The notes under the pieces: generated by a model
What the model was told of the DNA's origin: nothing
Seen by the model: only the letters and a program-made list of their open reading frames with translations
Databases searched by the model: none
Origin: Paenibacillus wynnii
GTDB taxonomy: Bacteria; Bacillota; Bacilli; Paenibacillales; Paenibacillaceae
DNA length: 64,000 nucleotides
Assembly: GCF_000757885.1 (NCBI RefSeq)
Contig: NZ_JQCR01000003.1
Location: 930,001 to 994,000 of the forward strand
Direction: 5' to 3'
Part shown: positions 17,006 through 25,866 of the stretch, piece after piece
Numbering within the stretch: position 1 is the stretch's first letter
Layout of the letters: each line of letters begins with the position of its first letter
Position numbers and translations under genes: made by a program

Positions 17006-18568
17006 ATGATTACTTGGAAAAAGCCTTTAGCGTTCGCTTTTACTTGCCTGCTTAGCTTGTCACTGTTAACCCCCAGCCTGAATCAGAAGACCGAAGCATT
17101 TACGTCATCTAATGCGGATACCGCTATGTCTTCTTTTGTAAATGTATTCTATGATGCTCCTGCCAAATACTTTTATGTTAATAGTGATCATCAGATTCAC
17201 TCTGAACATGCCCACGGTCCTAACGGAGGTTTGTATACCGATTTTTGGTGGGAAGCGCAGCTCTGGGAAACGGTAATGGACGCCTATGAGCGTACCGGCA
17301 GTGCAACTTATCTAACCATGATACATGATATCTATACTGGGTTTAATGCAAAATACCCTGATATGACGGCTAACACTTTCAATGATGATCTGGGTTGGTG
17401 GGCCTTAGCTTGCCTGAGGGCCTACGAGCTGACCGGAACTGTGGAGTATTTAAACCGTGGTTCTTATCTATTCAACCAGATCTACGCCGAGTGGGATACA
17501 AGCTTTTATGGCGGAGGGATTTGGTGGAGAAAAGACTCGCACAATCCGAACATCTCAAGCAACGCTCAAAAGAATATGGCTACAAATGCCCCTATGGTCA
17601 TGGCAGCCATCAAACTGCGTAACGCCTATAATGATACATCTTACCTGACCAAAGCAACGCAAATCTACAATTGGACGAAATCAACTCTGGTGACTAGCAG
17701 CAAGATCAACGACCATATCGAAGGTGCTGGCATGGGGATTATAAAAGATTGGGATTTCACCTACAATTACGGAACTTTTCTCGGAGCAGCAGTCTCACTC
17801 TACCAATCGACAGGTAACGCCTCTTATCTCACGGATGCCAATAATGCCGCGCAGTATGTCATCAACAAAATGGTGTCCGCCCAGACTCTAATGTATGAAG
17901 GCGTAAATGATGCGGGCGGCTTCAAGATGATTTTTGCACGGAACTTGAACCGTTTGCGAGTGCAGGGTGGTCAGTCTCAGTATTTGAACTTTCTTCAGCA
18001 AAATGCAACACAAGCTTGGAACCACCGCCGTACCTCGGATAATATCATCGGTAGTGATTGGCTTCGTCCAACGGGCTCTACCTATGTGCAAAGTTTAACT
18101 GCCGCAGCAGGCGCTTCTATTCTTCAACTCGTACCAGCGGATGGGTATACAGGTTATATTGCTGGTAACGGAGCGTATGAAGCCGAAAATGCGCAAAAAA
18201 CGTTGGTCAGCGGCAGTGGCCTGATCAATGAAAGCACGAATCCGGGCTTTAGTGGTAGGGGATACATTGGAGGATGGAACACCAACGGGACCTCTATTGA
18301 TTTCTATGTCAATCAGAATTCAGCTGGCTCAAAAACCGTCACGTTCCGGTATGCTGCGGCCGCTGGCAATGCTTCACGTTATGTAAAAGTAAATGGCGTG
18401 TTCATCGCTAACAACTTGGTCTTCAATTCCACTTCGAGTTGGGGAAATTATGGTACTGTAACAGTCACCATACCTCTAAATGCAGGTTCTAATACCATCC
18501 AATTAGGGTACGACAGTTCCAAGGGGAATTCGAATTATCTGAATGTTGATTTGCTCAGCGGTTTGTAA
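17006..18568 (+). CDS. Secreted GH76 alpha-1,6-mannanase-like enzyme with C-terminal CBM
   Basis: A 520-residue exported protein: signal peptide (about 1-30), GH76 alpha/alpha barrel (about 35-370) and a CBM6/35-type beta-sandwich (about 390-520, from YEAENAQ). The paired catalytic Asp127-Asp128 (NDDLGWW) is as in bacterial endo-alpha-1,6-mannanases. GH76 enzymes cut the alpha-1,6-mannan backbone of fungal cell walls. ATG 17006 is preferred to 17000 because AAAGGGG lies seven bases before it. A cre site upstream suggests catabolite repression. Exact glycan specificity is inferred from family only. Confidence 0.88.
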   Translation: MITWKKPLAFAFTCLLSLSLLTPSLNQKTEAFTSSNADTAMSSFVNVFYDAPAKYFYVNSDHQIHSEHAHGPNGGLYTDFWWEAQLWETVMDAYERTGSATYLTMIHDIYTGFNAKYPDMTANTFNDDLGWWALACLRAYELTGTVEYLNRGSYLFNQIYAEWDTSFYGGGIWWRKDSHNPNISSNAQKNMATNAPMVMAAIKLRNAYNDTSYLTKATQIYNWTKSTLVTSSKINDHIEGAGMGIIKDWDFTYNYGTFLGAAVSLYQSTGNASYLTDANNAAQYVINKMVSAQTLMYEGVNDAGGFKMIFARNLNRLRVQGGQSQYLNFLQQNATQAWNHRRTSDNIIGSDWLRPTGSTYVQSLTAAAGASILQLVPADGYTGYIAGNGAYEAENAQKTLVSGSGLINESTNPGFSGRGYIGGWNTNGTSIDFYVNQNSAGSKTVTFRYAAAAGNASRYVKVNGVFIANNLVFNSTSSWGNYGTVTVTIPLNAGSNTIQLGYDSSKGNSNYLNVDLLSGL

Positions 18569-18599
18569 GTCTAGTTCTACCCAATCCTAAGAGCATTTG

Positions 18600-18641
18600 T
18601 GAAAAAGCAGGGCGTGTAATAATGCGTTCTGCTTTTTTTGT
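18600..18641 (+). terminator. Terminator after GH76 gene
   Basis: AAAAAGCAG and CTGCTTTTTTT flank a loop of about 18 bases. Confidence 0.75.
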
Positions 18642-18785
18642 AGGCAGGAGAGTCCTATGATTTACTCGAATACACTAAGATGGATTTTTCCCCAGCTTAC
18701 GGCATATGAGTTTTTGCTTTTTTACGAAATCCCCAAAAAAGACGTTATTCCGAAAGATCTACATATAACATCGAAGGGTGAACTA

Positions 18786-19080
18786 ATGGCAGATAAACTA
18801 GTGATTCGAAGAACAAAGTTCTCTTGTTTGTTGCCTTTATTTTAGTTTCATTAGTGTTCATATCACGAAAACAGAGCACTGGATTCTAAGTGAGAATGAT
18901 CCTATAAGTGAAGATGTGGTGCTGATGGTGAAGTCATAAATTTGATGAAGCAAATTGCATGATATTAAATGCTCGTGTACAAGGTGATGATGGAGAGTTT
19001 TATTAGAAATTTATGACAGTAAAGTAGGTCTTGAGAATCGGAAGAAGATCGTTTACAGGAAATTGCAACCATGTTAAAGT
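18786..19080 (+). pseudogene. Decayed gene for a small membrane-anchored protein
   Basis: An ATG with a GAAGGGTGA site opens a frame (MADKLVIRRTK) that breaks after about 11 codons. Other frames then carry protein-like pieces in order: a hydrophobic span LFVAFILVSLVFISRK, DGEVINLMKQIA, LNARVQGDDGEFY, LEIYDSKVGLENRK and EDRLQEIATMLK. At least three frameshifts or stops separate them. I do not recognise the family. The 18642-18785 stretch before it shows no gene. Confidence 0.4.
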
Positions 19081-19127
19081 AAAAAAGGGACAAACGTCCT
19101 GCAATTTAATACTAAAAAAAATGAATA

Positions 19128-19222
19128 TCCGCGTTAAAGGTAAAATCATCGAAAGATGATGACACAAAGCCATGGGTCTAAAGCCAACTAATAGAAGGCT
19201 ATGATTGCCAGGCCGCCAAAGG
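19128..19222 (+). ncRNA. c-di-GMP-I (GEMM) riboswitch
   Basis: The stretch shows the class I c-di-GMP aptamer plan: AAAGGTAAAA receptor side, a hairpin ATCATC-GAAA-GATGAT with GNRA tetraloop, GACACAAAGCCATGGGTCTAA (consensus GACGCAAAGCYxxxGGxCUAA), a variable loop between AAGCC and GGCT, then TATGATTGCCAGGCCGCC. A terminator follows directly, so ligand binding probably controls transcription of the secreted protein gene at 19325. Read by eye; a covariance-model score would settle it. Confidence 0.8.
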
Positions 19223-19236
19223 GGTAGCTTAAAGAT

Positions 19237-19272
19237 AGCTCCGATGGACTTAAGTCTGTCCGGAGCTTTTTT
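19237..19272 (+). terminator. Riboswitch expression-platform terminator
   Basis: AGCTCCG and CGGAGCT arms with an inner GAC/GTC stem, followed by TTTTTT, sit just after the c-di-GMP aptamer and 53 bases before the next gene. Confidence 0.75.
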
Positions 19273-19324
19273 ATGGTTTCAGCCTTTCTACGGCGTTACG
19301 TGATCGCGAGATACGAGAGGGGAA

Positions 19325-20209
19325 ATGATTTTGAAGAGGAATTGGAAAGCGGTTTGCACAGGAATAATTGCGGGGGCAATGTTGTTGACCGGAAATACAG
19401 GCTGGATGTCCCAATCGGAGGTTGCGTCTGCAGCTTCCGCCAAACCACTCACCGTAGATCAAGTGATTGGCAAGCTAACGGCATCATCTAAGACTTTAAA
19501 GAGCTATCACCTGAATTCGAATAAAAAACTGGATATACAAACAAGTGGGATGAGTTTTTCTGTTTCTAACACGCTCGACATAGACATTAACCGTCTGCCA
19601 AAATTCTCCGCAACGGGTACTAATGAACTCAAGTATTTTGGAACAGAATCATCTTTCGATCTATATGCCAACGATAAAGAATTTTATCAGTTGTTAGACG
19701 GAAGCATGTTAATTGAGCAAAACGAAGACGAGACTACCGTTTCTGAAGATGATGTAACGGGTGAAAGTGGTGAAGAGCCGATTGATCCCGATGCACAGTA
19801 TTGGGTGCTGGCAGACAAGCTGGATTGGGATGCCCTATACACTAAAGGTCAATTTGATCCCGCATCTATGCTTGATTCAGTCAAAAATTATAAAAAATCT
19901 ATGAAAGTGTCCGATGTCGGATCACAGACGGTTCTCCAATTTACGATAACCGAACCTAAGGCAGCAAAGATGTTAATCGAACTCTATGACCAAGACATTG
20001 TTATGGACTCTGGGACGATTCAACCCAAAAGTGTAACGTGGAAACTATACGCCAATAAGAAAACTTGGCAGACGGAAAAGCTAACAGTGAATTTGAGTTA
20101 TTCGCTAGTTGTAGACGGTGAAAAAGATACACACAATACAAAAATAGAAGCCAAGTATTCCAATCACAACAAAGTGGCAGTAGTTGTAAAACCCGCCGAG
20201 TTAGAATAG
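19325..20209 (+). CDS. Secreted protein under c-di-GMP riboswitch, function unknown
   Basis: This 294-residue protein has an N-terminal signal peptide (about 1-38, ending ASAASA) without a lipobox. The mature part begins LTVDQVIGKLTASSKTLKSY and continues with alternating polar beta-like strands and an acidic insert (EDETTVSEDDVTGESGEEP). The layout resembles LolA/DUF6612-like periplasmic or wall-associated proteins of Bacillota, but I cannot name it surely. The riboswitch upstream suggests a role linked to surface, biofilm or motility change. GAGAGGGG precedes the ATG. Confidence 0.7.
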   Translation: MILKRNWKAVCTGIIAGAMLLTGNTGWMSQSEVASAASAKPLTVDQVIGKLTASSKTLKSYHLNSNKKLDIQTSGMSFSVSNTLDIDINRLPKFSATGTNELKYFGTESSFDLYANDKEFYQLLDGSMLIEQNEDETTVSEDDVTGESGEEPIDPDAQYWVLADKLDWDALYTKGQFDPASMLDSVKNYKKSMKVSDVGSQTVLQFTITEPKAAKMLIELYDQDIVMDSGTIQPKSVTWKLYANKKTWQTEKLTVNLSYSLVVDGEKDTHNTKIEAKYSNHNKVAVVVKPAELE

Positions 20210-20236
20210 GAAGAGTCCTAATACATTTGATAAGCT

Positions 20237-20256
20237 AAAAGGGGCTGTCCCATAAG
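20237..20256 (+). repeat. IS left terminal inverted repeat
   Basis: AAAAGGGGCTGTCCCATAAG, an exact inverted copy of 22194-22213. Confidence 0.9.
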
Positions 20257-20292
20257 CCATGAAATGGCTGCTTGGGACCGCCCCGCTGTTTT
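20241..20292 (+). terminator. Subterminal hairpin of the IS left end
   Basis: GGGGCTGTCCCATAAGCCAT folds back on ATGGCTGCTTGGGACCGCCCC, followed by GCTGTTTTTG. It likely stops outside transcription from entering the transposase gene, a common insertion-sequence safeguard. Confidence 0.6.
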
Positions 20293-20558
20293 TGAGTCGG
20301 ATTGACTTGTGTACGTGGTGTGGACGCTCCGCGAACGGACCGTTGCTCCAATCGCTGTGCTCTCCAGATTTTATTTATTTCCCTTAGCGGTAAAAATCCG
20401 GAGACCAAGGCGACCGCTACCGCTTTTCCGCAATCAGTCCGTCCTCTCCGCTGCTTTGAGCAGAAAAAGTTTCTACAATCTTCTTTAAAATCACAAAAAG
20501 AAATCGCCCTTTTGGTAAAATGGAGGTACCACCCAACCATTCAAAAGGAGCGATTTCT

Positions 20559-22118
20559 TTGTACATTCAATATACCATGGACCAACTTTGCTTGCCAATG
20601 GATCTGGAAGAAGACATCCCGGAAAATCACCTCGTTCGTGTCGTGAACGCAGCCGTCAATCGGCTGGACGACACCATCTTTGACGCTGCCTATCCTGGCG
20701 GCGGCCGCGACAGCTACCACCCTAAAATGCTCACCAAAGATATTATCTACGCGTACACCCAGCAAATCTATTCGTCTCGCCAAATTGCCAAAGCGGTACG
20801 GGAGAATATTCCCTTTATGTGGCTGGCCGGACGGCAGCGACCCGACTTCCGCACTCTTAATCGCTTCCGTTCCCAGCGAATGAAGGACGTCCTTGAAACG
20901 GTATTTACCGCCGTGCTTCAGTTTTTGTCTGACGAAAAATACGTTTCGCTGGAGCATTACTTTGTGGACGGAACCAAAATCGAGGCGAATGCCAATCGCT
21001 ACACCTTTGTGTGGGGCAAAGCGGTCAACAAGAACAAATTGAAATTACAGGAGAAGGTACACGCCCTGTTCGCGAGCATTGAAGCGGCAGAAGACCAAGA
21101 AGAACGCGAGCACCACGGAAACGACCTCCTTGAACTCGGGGAGTCTTCTGAGTGGAACAGCGAGAAACTCGAACTAGCAGCGCAGAGGCTTGAAGCCCAG
21201 CTATTGGAAAAACCCAAAGACAAACCCCTGAAAAAAGCCGTTCGGAAGATTCGCAAGGATTTGCTGCCTAGGCTACTGAAGTATGAGCAGTACCAAATAC
21301 TGCTTGGCGACCGGAACAGCTTTAGCAAGACCGACCCGGACGCGACCTTCATGCGGATGAAGGAAGACCACATGCGGAATGGTCAACTCAAACCGGGTTA
21401 CAATGTACAGATTGGAACCGAAAACCAATTTATATTGGCCTACAGCCTACACCCAAGACCTACCGATACCCGTTGTTTACAGCCGCACCTGGAAAAGGCA
21501 AGGCAGATCCTAGGAAAACTTCCTGGGACGTTAGTTGCGGATGCAGGCTACGGCAGTGAAGAAAACTACGCCTATCTGGAAAAGGAAGAGATTCAGGCGG
21601 TAGTGAAATACGGCAGCTACCATAAAGAAAAGAGCAAAGCATGGAAAGAGAATGTCGGAAAGATTGAGAACTGGACCTATGACAAAGCCAAAGATACGTG
21701 GATATGCCCCACCGGACAAACGCTGCATTTCCGCAAGGAAAGTAAGGAGCTCTTGGAGAGTGGATATGAAATTGGAAAACGTCATTACCGCAGCTTAAGT
21801 TGCGACGGTTGCCCGCTGAAGGAACGCTGTACAAAGGCAACAGGAAATCGGGAAGTGGTTGTAAGTCTGGAACGACTGCGGTACCAGAAGCAAGCTCGGG
21901 CAATCTTGCAAAGCGAGGAAGGCTATGCTTTGGCTGTACGTCGAATGACAGAACCAGAAAGTGTGTTTGGACAACTGAAGAATAACCGGGGCTTCCGGCG
22001 GTTTCTGCTTCGCGGCATGGAAAAAGTGACGCTTGAAGTCGGGTGGCTTTCCCTTGCCCACAATCTACTGAAGCAAGCTGCAAATGACCAAAGACGCAGA
22101 GCAGCGATCCTCCAATAA
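20559..22118 (+). CDS. IS1182 family transposase
   Basis: About 519 residues from TTG 20559, placed 9-10 bases after AAAAGGAG; the N-terminus LYIQYTMDQLCLPMDLEEDIP matches IS1182 transposases. The DDE catalytic plan is visible: Asp in YFVDGTKIEAN, Asp in LVADAGYGSEENY and Glu in EPESVFGQLKNN. A Cys cluster CDGCPLKERC precedes the last Glu. No internal stop or shift is seen, so the element may be active. The frame is also open upstream to ATG 20520, which lacks a good ribosome site. Confidence 0.93.
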   Translation: MYIQYTMDQLCLPMDLEEDIPENHLVRVVNAAVNRLDDTIFDAAYPGGGRDSYHPKMLTKDIIYAYTQQIYSSRQIAKAVRENIPFMWLAGRQRPDFRTLNRFRSQRMKDVLETVFTAVLQFLSDEKYVSLEHYFVDGTKIEANANRYTFVWGKAVNKNKLKLQEKVHALFASIEAAEDQEEREHHGNDLLELGESSEWNSEKLELAAQRLEAQLLEKPKDKPLKKAVRKIRKDLLPRLLKYEQYQILLGDRNSFSKTDPDATFMRMKEDHMRNGQLKPGYNVQIGTENQFILAYSLHPRPTDTRCLQPHLEKARQILGKLPGTLVADAGYGSEENYAYLEKEEIQAVVKYGSYHKEKSKAWKENVGKIENWTYDKAKDTWICPTGQTLHFRKESKELLESGYEIGKRHYRSLSCDGCPLKERCTKATGNREVVVSLERLRYQKQARAILQSEEGYALAVRRMTEPESVFGQLKNNRGFRRFLLRGMEKVTLEVGWLSLAHNLLKQAANDQRRRAAILQ

Positions 22119-22147
22119 CAGGAGAATCGCTGCTCTGTTGACTTTTT
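22097..22147 (+). terminator. Transposase terminator
   Basis: CAGAGCAGCGATCCTCC and GGAGAATCGCTGCTCTG form a long stem overlapping the stop codon, followed by TTGACTTTTTG. Confidence 0.8.
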
Positions 22148-22193
22148 GCGATTTTGAAAATGAAGAGGGTCTTTCTCCGCTCGTAAAAATCTA

Positions 22194-22213
22194 CTTATGG
22201 GACAGCCCCTTTT
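22194..22213 (-). repeat. IS right terminal inverted repeat
   Basis: CTTATGGGACAGCCCCTTTT, the exact reverse complement of the left end. Confidence 0.9.
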
Positions 22214-22251
22214 TTTATGTCTAACCATGGCGAATTTACATTCTTCACAGG

Positions 22252-22593
22252 CTATTTTCTTAACTTACCTGGTATAGGGATATGCCTAATGGACTCAATT
22301 GGATGATATAGAAGCATCCATGGACCTGAGAAACGCATAACACTCTTAATTCTTTGACGGTAATCCAATTTGTAACAATGGATAGAGCACTTTGCACAAG
22401 CCGTTTTCTCCTCACCGAATGGGCAGAGGGATAGTCTATTCGTAGCATAATCATTTAAATCCTGACATTCCTCGCAGAGCGCTTTTTGATGATGTTTTTT
22501 CTTGCAATAAATGCCAATCATTTTTGCAACAATTTCTTTTTCTCTTCGAATTTTAGGACCATCATTTAACTGCCGTTTCACTTTAATTGTCAT
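22252..22593 (-). CDS. YgbA-like nitrous-oxide-stimulated promoter family protein
   Basis: A 113-residue protein (ATG at 22593; a TTG at 22629 would extend it by 12). Its Cys pattern is CEECQDLNDYA, CPFGEEKTACAKCSIHCYK and the end RQRIKSVMRFSGPWMLLYHP matches E. coli YgbA, whose gene belongs to the NsrR nitrosative-stress regulon. Six to seven Cys suggest metal or Fe-S binding; the molecular function is not established. A strong AAAGGGAT lies before ATG 22593. Convergent with the IS element. Confidence 0.8.
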   Translation of the reverse strand: MTIKVKRQLNDGPKIRREKEIVAKMIGIYCKKKHHQKALCEECQDLNDYATNRLSLCPFGEEKTACAKCSIHCYKLDYRQRIKSVMRFSGPWMLLYHPIESIRHIPIPGKLRK

Positions 22594-22743
22594 GTTTGAA
22601 AGATCCCTTTCATTGTTGAAAGATTGCAATATACATTAACTATATCATCTAACTATTTCCATCCACAAAAGAACTAAACTTTTTAGGGTATGAGCTTTAA
22701 TTTTGTATAAAAAATATCAAAGAAGCTATGATAAAATAATTTT

Positions 22744-22757
22744 TGTTATCGCTTACA
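22744..22757 (+). promoter_or_regulatory. cre-like site upstream of xylanase gene
   Basis: TGTTATCGCTTACA matches the CcpA operator pattern with one or two deviations, about 100 bases before the GH11 start. Between them a 13-codon frame (ATG 22783, after GGGAGGAAG) may be a leader peptide; this is weak. Confidence 0.45.
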
Positions 22758-22853
22758 CTTATATTTTTGGGAGGAAGTGGGAATGGGTCAGCTACAGGCT
22801 GAACAGCATCTTAGTAAGACTTGATGCAATTTAACCCATAGGAGGAATGACGA

Positions 22854-23933
22854 ATGAAACAAAGAAGAAAGAGGTTATTTTTAGCAATTTTAGTTTGTTT
22901 TGCGCTTACAATACCTGCAGTAATTGTACAGGCAGCAACAACGATCACCGCCAATCAAACTGGCACCCAAGACGGATACGACTATGAGCTATGGAAGGAT
23001 TCCGGGACCACAAGTATGACTCTCAATAGTGGTGGAACGTTCAGTGCCCAGTGGAGTAACATCGGGAATGCGTTATTCCGTAAAGGCAAGAAATTCGACT
23101 CTACCAAGACACACTCACAACTCGGAAATATATCAATAAATTACAGTGCAAGCTTCAATCCGGGCGGCAATTCCTATTTGTGTGTTTATGGATGGACGAA
23201 GGACCCGCTCGTAGAGTATTACATTGTCGATAGCTGGGGCACCTATCGTCCGACCGGTACGAAAAAGGGTACTATTAGCGTAGACGGAGGCACATATGAC
23301 ATATATGAGACCACTCGAACCAACCAACCTTCGATAATAGGTAATGCAACTTTTAAGCAGTATTGGAGTGTCCGGACGTCGCAACGCACGAGCGGAACCA
23401 TATCTGTTAGCGAACACTTTAAAAAGTGGGAGAGCTTGGGAATGCCAATGGGTAAGATGTATGAGGTCGCGCTTACGGTAGAGGGCTATCAGAGTAGTGG
23501 TAGTGCTAATGTGACTAGTCATACACTTACTATCGGTGGCGGTAGTACGAATCCAACTCCTACACCAAGTACAGGTGCGAAAACGGAAACCGAGAGTATG
23601 ACCAAGGGCGGTCAATACACCGGGAATATAAGCTCTCCGTTCTCAGGAGTCGCTTTATACGCCAACAATGATTTGGTGAAATACACGCAGTATTTCGAGA
23701 GCGGTACCCATAGTTTTTCACTCCGCGGTGCTTCGAATAACTCCAACATGGCCAAAGTCGACTTGAAAATCGGCGGAGTGACTAAGGGTACCTTCTACTT
23801 CGGCGGGAGCAGCCCTGCAGTCTACACCCTGAATAATGTAAGCCACGGAACCGGAAATCAAGAGATCCAGCTCGTTTGTACATCCGATGATGGGACATGG
23901 GATGCTTACACTGATTATTTGGAGATCAATTAA
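22854..23933 (+). CDS. Secreted GH11 endo-1,4-beta-xylanase with CBM36
   Basis: A 359-residue exported xylanase: signal peptide (about 1-28, VQA-ATT), GH11 jelly-roll (about 30-225), a Thr/Pro linker NPTPTPST, and a CBM36 module (about 240-359). Catalytic residues are visible: nucleophile Glu121 (PLVEYYIVDSWG) and acid/base Glu210 (LTVEGYQSSG). The CBM begins KTETESMTKGG and ends DGTWDAYTDYLEI, like the Ca2+-dependent xylan binder of Paenibacillus xylanases. It cuts the xylan backbone outside the cell. AGGAGG precedes ATG 22854. Confidence 0.95.
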   Translation: MKQRRKRLFLAILVCFALTIPAVIVQAATTITANQTGTQDGYDYELWKDSGTTSMTLNSGGTFSAQWSNIGNALFRKGKKFDSTKTHSQLGNISINYSASFNPGGNSYLCVYGWTKDPLVEYYIVDSWGTYRPTGTKKGTISVDGGTYDIYETTRTNQPSIIGNATFKQYWSVRTSQRTSGTISVSEHFKKWESLGMPMGKMYEVALTVEGYQSSGSANVTSHTLTIGGGSTNPTPTPSTGAKTETESMTKGGQYTGNISSPFSGVALYANNDLVKYTQYFESGTHSFSLRGASNNSNMAKVDLKIGGVTKGTFYFGGSSPAVYTLNNVSHGTGNQEIQLVCTSDDGTWDAYTDYLEIN

Positions 23934-24028
23934 AAAACGCTGATGCGGTAAATGATGCTTTTAAGTTTTGATTGAACGCAGTCTCCAACCCATTTAGTCA
24001 GATATTCTTCGTTTAGAAAAAATCATTT

Positions 24029-24067
24029 CAAAAGTCCCCCTTGTAAAAGGATTGGGACTTTTTTTCT
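24029..24067 (+). terminator. Terminator after xylanase gene
   Basis: AAAAGTCCC and GGGACTTTTTTT around a loop; placed about 95 bases after the GH11 stop. Confidence 0.8.
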
Positions 24068-24155
24068 TTACATTCATTATGAAACCTCATATCACATTGT
24101 GACGTAACATTAAATATATTTTCTAGTAAATAAAGGAATGGAGGAGTTATTACTC

Positions 24156-25256
24156 ATGATAACTCACATAAAAAGGATTGCTATTATAGCACTAGTTTTT
24201 TGTATACTATCTGCTTGCTCCTCGGAATCTAAAGAAATTATTTCAAGGAAAACAAATAACGACATGGAGGTGCGGGTAGATAAGTATCTAAAAGACAAAA
24301 AGTTTAATGGTTCTATTCTCATGGCTAAAGAAGGTGACATCTGGATAAGCAAAGGGTACGGAATGGCCAATTTTGAAAAAGGAATACCAAATACACCTAC
24401 TACACGTTTTAGAATAGGTTCAGTGACAAAACAATTCACTTCATTAAGTATTATGAAACTTCAAGAGCAAGGTCTAGTTAATGTGAAGGATACGCTTAAT
24501 AGATATATTCCCGATTATCCCAATGGAGATCAAATCACCTTACATCATCTCTTATCCCATACGTCCGGAATTCAAGAATATCTCTCGACCTATCTCTTGT
24601 CCTCTCCTTTATTTCAACAATATACCTCTCCTTATGAGCTCATTAATACATTTAAACAAGAACCTCTTAAATTCACTCCAGGAACACAATTCAGCTATAG
24701 TAATTCAAATTATGTTTTATTAGGCTATATTATTGAGAAAGTCTCAAAAGAATCATATACAGACTATATTAATAACAATATTTTGAGACCTCTTCATATG
24801 TTAGATTCAGGGTATGACAATAATATCTACAATGAGGATAATCATGCAAAAGGATATGAAGGAACAGTGGAAGAACATTCTGATCCATTCTATAATATTG
24901 ATATGTCATTAGCCTTCTCAGCAGGGGCATTATATTCCACTGTGGAAGATCTCTACTTATGGGATCAAGCGTTGTACACTAATAAATTAATAACCGCGGC
25001 CTCTTTAGACACAATGTTTACACCAAAGATTGTCGTTGAAAAAGATGTAGCAAGTTACGCTTATGGTTGGTTTGTATTTGCCGGTCCCGAAAACCTCGTG
25101 GGACACGGCGGAAATATATTTGGATATAGCTCAGTTATTCTTAAAAACCGGGAAACAAAGAACGTAGTGATTGTGTTGTGCAATTTTGATTCATATGCTG
25201 ACATCAGCAACATTGCAAGAGATTTAAATAATATGTTAGATGATTATATTAAGTAG
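24156..25256 (+). CDS. Beta-lactamase-fold serine hydrolase lipoprotein
   Basis: A 366-residue lipoprotein: signal peptide with lipobox LSAC, then a class C beta-lactamase/D-Ala-D-Ala carboxypeptidase-like domain. The nucleophile motif SVTK (in RIGSVTKQFTSLS), YSN (FSYSNSNYVLLG) and HGGN (LVGHGGNIFGYSS) are in the right order. Start ATG 24156 has GGAGGAG eight bases upstream; ATG 24138 lies before that site. Members act on peptidoglycan peptides or esters; real resistance to beta-lactams is rare in this group. Confidence 0.85.
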   Translation: MITHIKRIAIIALVFCILSACSSESKEIISRKTNNDMEVRVDKYLKDKKFNGSILMAKEGDIWISKGYGMANFEKGIPNTPTTRFRIGSVTKQFTSLSIMKLQEQGLVNVKDTLNRYIPDYPNGDQITLHHLLSHTSGIQEYLSTYLLSSPLFQQYTSPYELINTFKQEPLKFTPGTQFSYSNSNYVLLGYIIEKVSKESYTDYINNNILRPLHMLDSGYDNNIYNEDNHAKGYEGTVEEHSDPFYNIDMSLAFSAGALYSTVEDLYLWDQALYTNKLITAASLDTMFTPKIVVEKDVASYAYGWFVFAGPENLVGHGGNIFGYSSVILKNRETKNVVIVLCNFDSYADISNIARDLNNMLDDYIK

Positions 25257-25359
25257 TTGATTCTACTTGAACATACGTGGTTTTGACAATCCACTTAGGG
25301 AATGCGAATATAGTGTTTTGTAGTCAAGGTTGAGACTAATACATGTTGGAGGTATCTTA

Positions 25360-25668
25360 ATGAATCAGCGTTTTCGTATCACAAGATCCATGCAAGAAAA
25401 TAACACAGAGCAATCCATTTCTTTGGAAGAGTGCAAAGATTACTTTGCATCCAAATCCGACTTTATGTACTCACATGTTTTCACCGTAATAGGTCCAGAA
25501 AACACTATGTCGATCGAAGGGGATTTTTTTATGTGGAGGCATGGGGACGCGGAAATTCCCTTTCGGCATTACATGGGGGATATATATGTAGCCATTTCAA
25601 ACGAAGCTATAGTTCCCAAAATGATTGAGATTGCAGCTGATTTGCAAGCCGATGTGATAGAAGGATAA
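25360..25668 (+). CDS. Conserved small protein, function unknown
   Basis: A 102-residue soluble protein starting at an ATG with TTGGAGGT upstream. It contains SLEECKDYFASKSDFMYSHV and GDFFMWRHGDAEIPFRHYMGDIYVAISNEAIVPKMIEIA, which look like one small alpha/beta domain. I do not recognise a named family. It stands alone between the serine hydrolase and a terminator. Confidence 0.6.
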   Translation: MNQRFRITRSMQENNTEQSISLEECKDYFASKSDFMYSHVFTVIGPENTMSIEGDFFMWRHGDAEIPFRHYMGDIYVAISNEAIVPKMIEIAADLQADVIEG

Positions 25669-25695
25669 ATAGAGCTATGTGGAGATCATATATTT

Positions 25696-25735
25696 TAAAA
25701 AAACGGAGGCCTGTAATTAGGTCTCCGTTTTTTGG
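25696..25735 (+). terminator. Terminator
   Basis: AAAAAAACGGAGGCCT and AGGTCTCCGTTTTTT surround a short loop; strong T-run. Confidence 0.9.
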
Positions 25736-25826
25736 TTTTTCGAATATGTAACTCAATTCGGGCAAATAAAAGTGGGGGAGTTAAAAAAATGGAGTTGCGG
25801 GTAAATAAAAATTGCACTACAATTAA

Positions 25827-25841
25827 TCGTAATGGTTACGA
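25827..25841 (+). promoter_or_regulatory. Zur box upstream of ferredoxin-like gene
   Basis: TCGTAATGGTTACGA differs by one base from the Bacillus Zur operator TCGTAATNATTACGA. It lies 26 bases before the ATG, implying zinc-dependent repression of the 25867-27890 gene group. Confidence 0.75.
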
Positions 25842-25866
25842 ATAAATATTCAAACAAGGGAGTGAA

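Larger units (their letters stand above)
20237..22213 (+). mobile_element. Complete IS1182-family insertion sequence
   Basis: A 1977-bp element bounded by perfect 20-bp inverted repeats and carrying one intact transposase gene. I see no obvious target duplication at the flanks. It lies between the secreted protein gene and the convergent YgbA-like gene and interrupts no recognisable frame. Confidence 0.9.

Noticed and set aside
20235..20540. Minus-strand 101-residue frame at the left end of the IS
   Set aside because: It lies across the terminal repeat and hairpin and mirrors the non-coding IS end; no family resemblance.
21460..22083. 207-residue minus-strand frame within the transposase gene
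   Set aside because: It is a complement shadow of the IS1182 transposase coding sequence.
20209..22251. Target-site duplication flanking the IS1182 element
   Set aside because: Sequences beside the two terminal repeats (GATAAGCT and TTTATGTCT) do not match.
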